In this document: piece by piece, positions 3,860-5,200 of the stretch
Position numbering within the stretch: position 1 is the first letter of the stretch
Layout: the number at the start of each line of letters is the position of its first letter
NCBI GenBank assembly: GCA_025057405.1
Contig: JANWXV010000058.1
Coordinates: 1 to 5,200 of the forward strand
From: Candidatus Bipolaricaulota bacterium
GTDB taxonomy: Bacteria > Bipolaricaulota > Bipolaricaulia > RBG-16-55-9 > DRXL01
Direction: 5' to 3'
Length of the DNA: 5,200 nt
The notes under the pieces: generated by a model
Database searches by the model: none
What the model saw: only the letters and a program-made list of their open reading frames with translations
What the model was told of the DNA's origin: nothing
Position numbers and translations under genes: made by a program

Positions 3860-5200
3860 ATGAGCGAAGCACCGAGAGACTTCATTCGAGAGATCATCGA
3901 GAACGATATCAAGACGGGCAAGTACGGCGGGCGGGTGCACACGCGCTTTCCCCCAGAACCCAACGGCTATCTGCACATCGGCCACGCCAAGAGCGTCTTG
4001 CTCAACTACGGGATCGCCCAAGAGTTCAACGGAAAATTCAATCTGCGCTACGACGACACCAACCCCGAAAAAGAAGAGCAAGAATACGTAGATGCCATCA
4101 AGCGCGACGTCCGATGGCTCGGCGCGGATTGGGAAGACCGAGAATTCTATGCGTCAGATTACTTTGAGCAGCTCTATCAGTGGGCCGAAGAGTTAATCAA
4201 GAAGGGCAAAGCCTATGTCTGCGATCTCTCCGCCGAAGAAGTCACAGCCTACCGTGGGACGCTCCAGACCCCCGGCAAAGAAAGCCCTTATCGCCATCGT
4301 TCGATAGAAGAGAATCTCGATCTCTTCAGACGGATGCGCGCCGGTGAGTTCCCCGACGGCGCCAAGACCCTGCGAGCCAAGATCGACATGGCTCACCCCA
4401 ATTTGAATATGCGCGATCCCGTGATGTACCGCATCCGCCATGTGCCCCACCACCGCACCGGAAATCAATGGTGCATCTACCCGTCGTACGACTGGGCGCA
4501 CGGACAATCGGATTCCATCGAGGGGATCACGCACTCGATCTGCACGCTCGAATTTGAAGACCATCGCCCGCTCTATGATTGGTTCCTAGATCAGTTGGGG
4601 ATTCACCATCCGCAGCAGATCGAGTTTGCCCGACTTAATCTCACATATACAGTGATGAGCAAGCGGCTGCTCTTGCAGTTGGTTCAAGAGGGCTACGTGC
4701 GCGGCTGGGACGATCCCAGAATGCCCACGATCGCCGCGCTGCGCCGCCGCGGCTATACCCCCGAAGCGATCCGCGACTTCATGAACAGAATCGGCGTCAC
4801 CAAGGCCGAGAGCATCGTGGAGCTTGAGCTGCTAGAACATTGCGTGCGCCAAGACTTAAATAAGCGCGCACTGCGTCGCTTGGCGGTGCTCGATCCCCTC
4901 AAAGTGACGATTGTGAACTATCCCGACGGTCACGTCGAATGGCTCGAAGCTATTAACAATCCCGAAGACCCCAGCGCGGGCACGCGCCAAGTTCCGTTCT
5001 CCAAAGTCTTATACATCGAGCGCGACGATTTTATGGAGAACCCCCCCAAGGATTTCTATCGCTTAGCGCCGGGGCGCGAAGTGCGCTTGCGCTATGCGTA
5101 TTTCATCAAGTGCGTTGACGTCATCAAAGACGCGCAGGGCCGCGTAATCGAGCTGCGCTGCACCTATGACCCGGAGACGCGCGGCGGGGAAGCGCCCGAT
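3860..5200 (+). CDS. glnS: Glutaminyl-tRNA synthetase (GlnRS), partial at the right edge
   Basis: The enzyme charges tRNA-Gln directly with glutamine in the cytoplasm. The frame is open for 447 codons to the window end; the E. coli enzyme has about 554 residues, so roughly the last fifth is missing. The catalytic domain starts RVHTRFPPEPNGYLHIGHAKS (25-45, HIGH at 39-42). It continues with LRYDDTNP, YRGTLQTPGK, LRAKIDMAHPNLNMRDPVMY, WCIYPSYDWAHG, and THSICTLEF, whose Cys matches the E. coli active-site position. The KMSKS equivalent is VMSKR (265-269), followed by GWDDPRMPTIAALRRRGYTP. These features match GlnRS and not GluRS. From about residue 335 the anticodon-binding beta-barrels begin (VTIVNYPDG, GTRQVPFSK, LAPGREVRLRYAYFIKC). 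No N-terminal YqeY-like extension precedes the catalytic domain. The ATG is supported by GAGAGGA at 3849-3855. Bacterial glnS genes are thought to trace back to transfer from eukaryotes. Confidence 0.98.
   Translation, partial: MSEAPRDFIREIIENDIKTGKYGGRVHTRFPPEPNGYLHIGHAKSVLLNYGIAQEFNGKFNLRYDDTNPEKEEQEYVDAIKRDVRWLGADWEDREFYASDYFEQLYQWAEELIKKGKAYVCDLSAEEVTAYRGTLQTPGKESPYRHRSIEENLDLFRRMRAGEFPDGAKTLRAKIDMAHPNLNMRDPVMYRIRHVPHHRTGNQWCIYPSYDWAHGQSDSIEGITHSICTLEFEDHRPLYDWFLDQLGIHHPQQIEFARLNLTYTVMSKRLLLQLVQEGYVRGWDDPRMPTIAALRRRGYTPEAIRDFMNRIGVTKAESIVELELLEHCVRQDLNKRALRRLAVLDPLKVTIVNYPDGHVEWLEAINNPEDPSAGTRQVPFSKVLYIERDDFMENPPKDFYRLAPGREVRLRYAYFIKCVDVIKDAQGRVIELRCTYDPETRGGEAPD

Noticed and set aside
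3818..4564. Minus-strand open frames opposite the start of glnS, one covering the glnS promoter
   Set aside because: They mirror the glnS coding frame, with no plausible start context or recognisable protein.

Overview
The window is a moderately GC-rich bacterial segment. It carries two housekeeping aminoacyl-tRNA synthetase genes, gltX (glutamyl-tRNA synthetase) and glnS (glutaminyl-tRNA synthetase), with a block of accessory genes between them. All supported genes are on the + strand. The organism cannot be named from this sequence. GlnRS occurs in only some bacterial lineages. The mix of Shine-Dalgarno-led and apparently leaderless genes, plus several toxin-antitoxin-type genes, fits a free-living, possibly deep-branching or thermophilic bacterium, but that is inference.

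Layout from left to right: (1) the last codons of an unidentified gene, followed after 10 bases by a small AbrB/SpoVT-type antitoxin gene with no toxin next to it; (2) complete gltX; (3) a two-gene type II toxin-antitoxin module, a ribbon-helix-helix antitoxin overlapping a VapC-like PIN-domain ribonuclease; (4) a pentapeptide-repeat-type membrane protein gene with an N-terminal Cys/His cluster, split into two reading frames inside its repeat array; (5) glnS, running off the right edge (447 codons present).

The two synthetases make sense together. With a dedicated GlnRS, the cell needs GluRS to charge tRNA-Glu only. By my alignment from memory, this GluRS has Arg at the position that marks discriminating enzymes (Arg358 of Thermus thermophilus GluRS). 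The accessory block between them looks like inserted or exchangeable material. It has its own promoters, a stretch of markedly AT-rich DNA, and a broken gene.

Two observations deserve attention. First, the repeat array of the split gene has a clear 33-base (11-residue) period. The frame break coincides with one unit that is exactly 5 bases short. Restoring the 5 bases present at the same place in the preceding unit (GCTACGTTCTAT against GTTCTAT) recovers both the repeat register and the reading frame. Second, both accessory transcription units have a strong -10 box only 7 to 9 bases before the start codon and no Shine-Dalgarno sequence, so they appear leaderless, whereas gltX and glnS have ordinary Shine-Dalgarno leaders. 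One consequence is that the split gene probably starts at the second ATG (2549), because the first ATG (2540) lies inside a perfect TATAAT.
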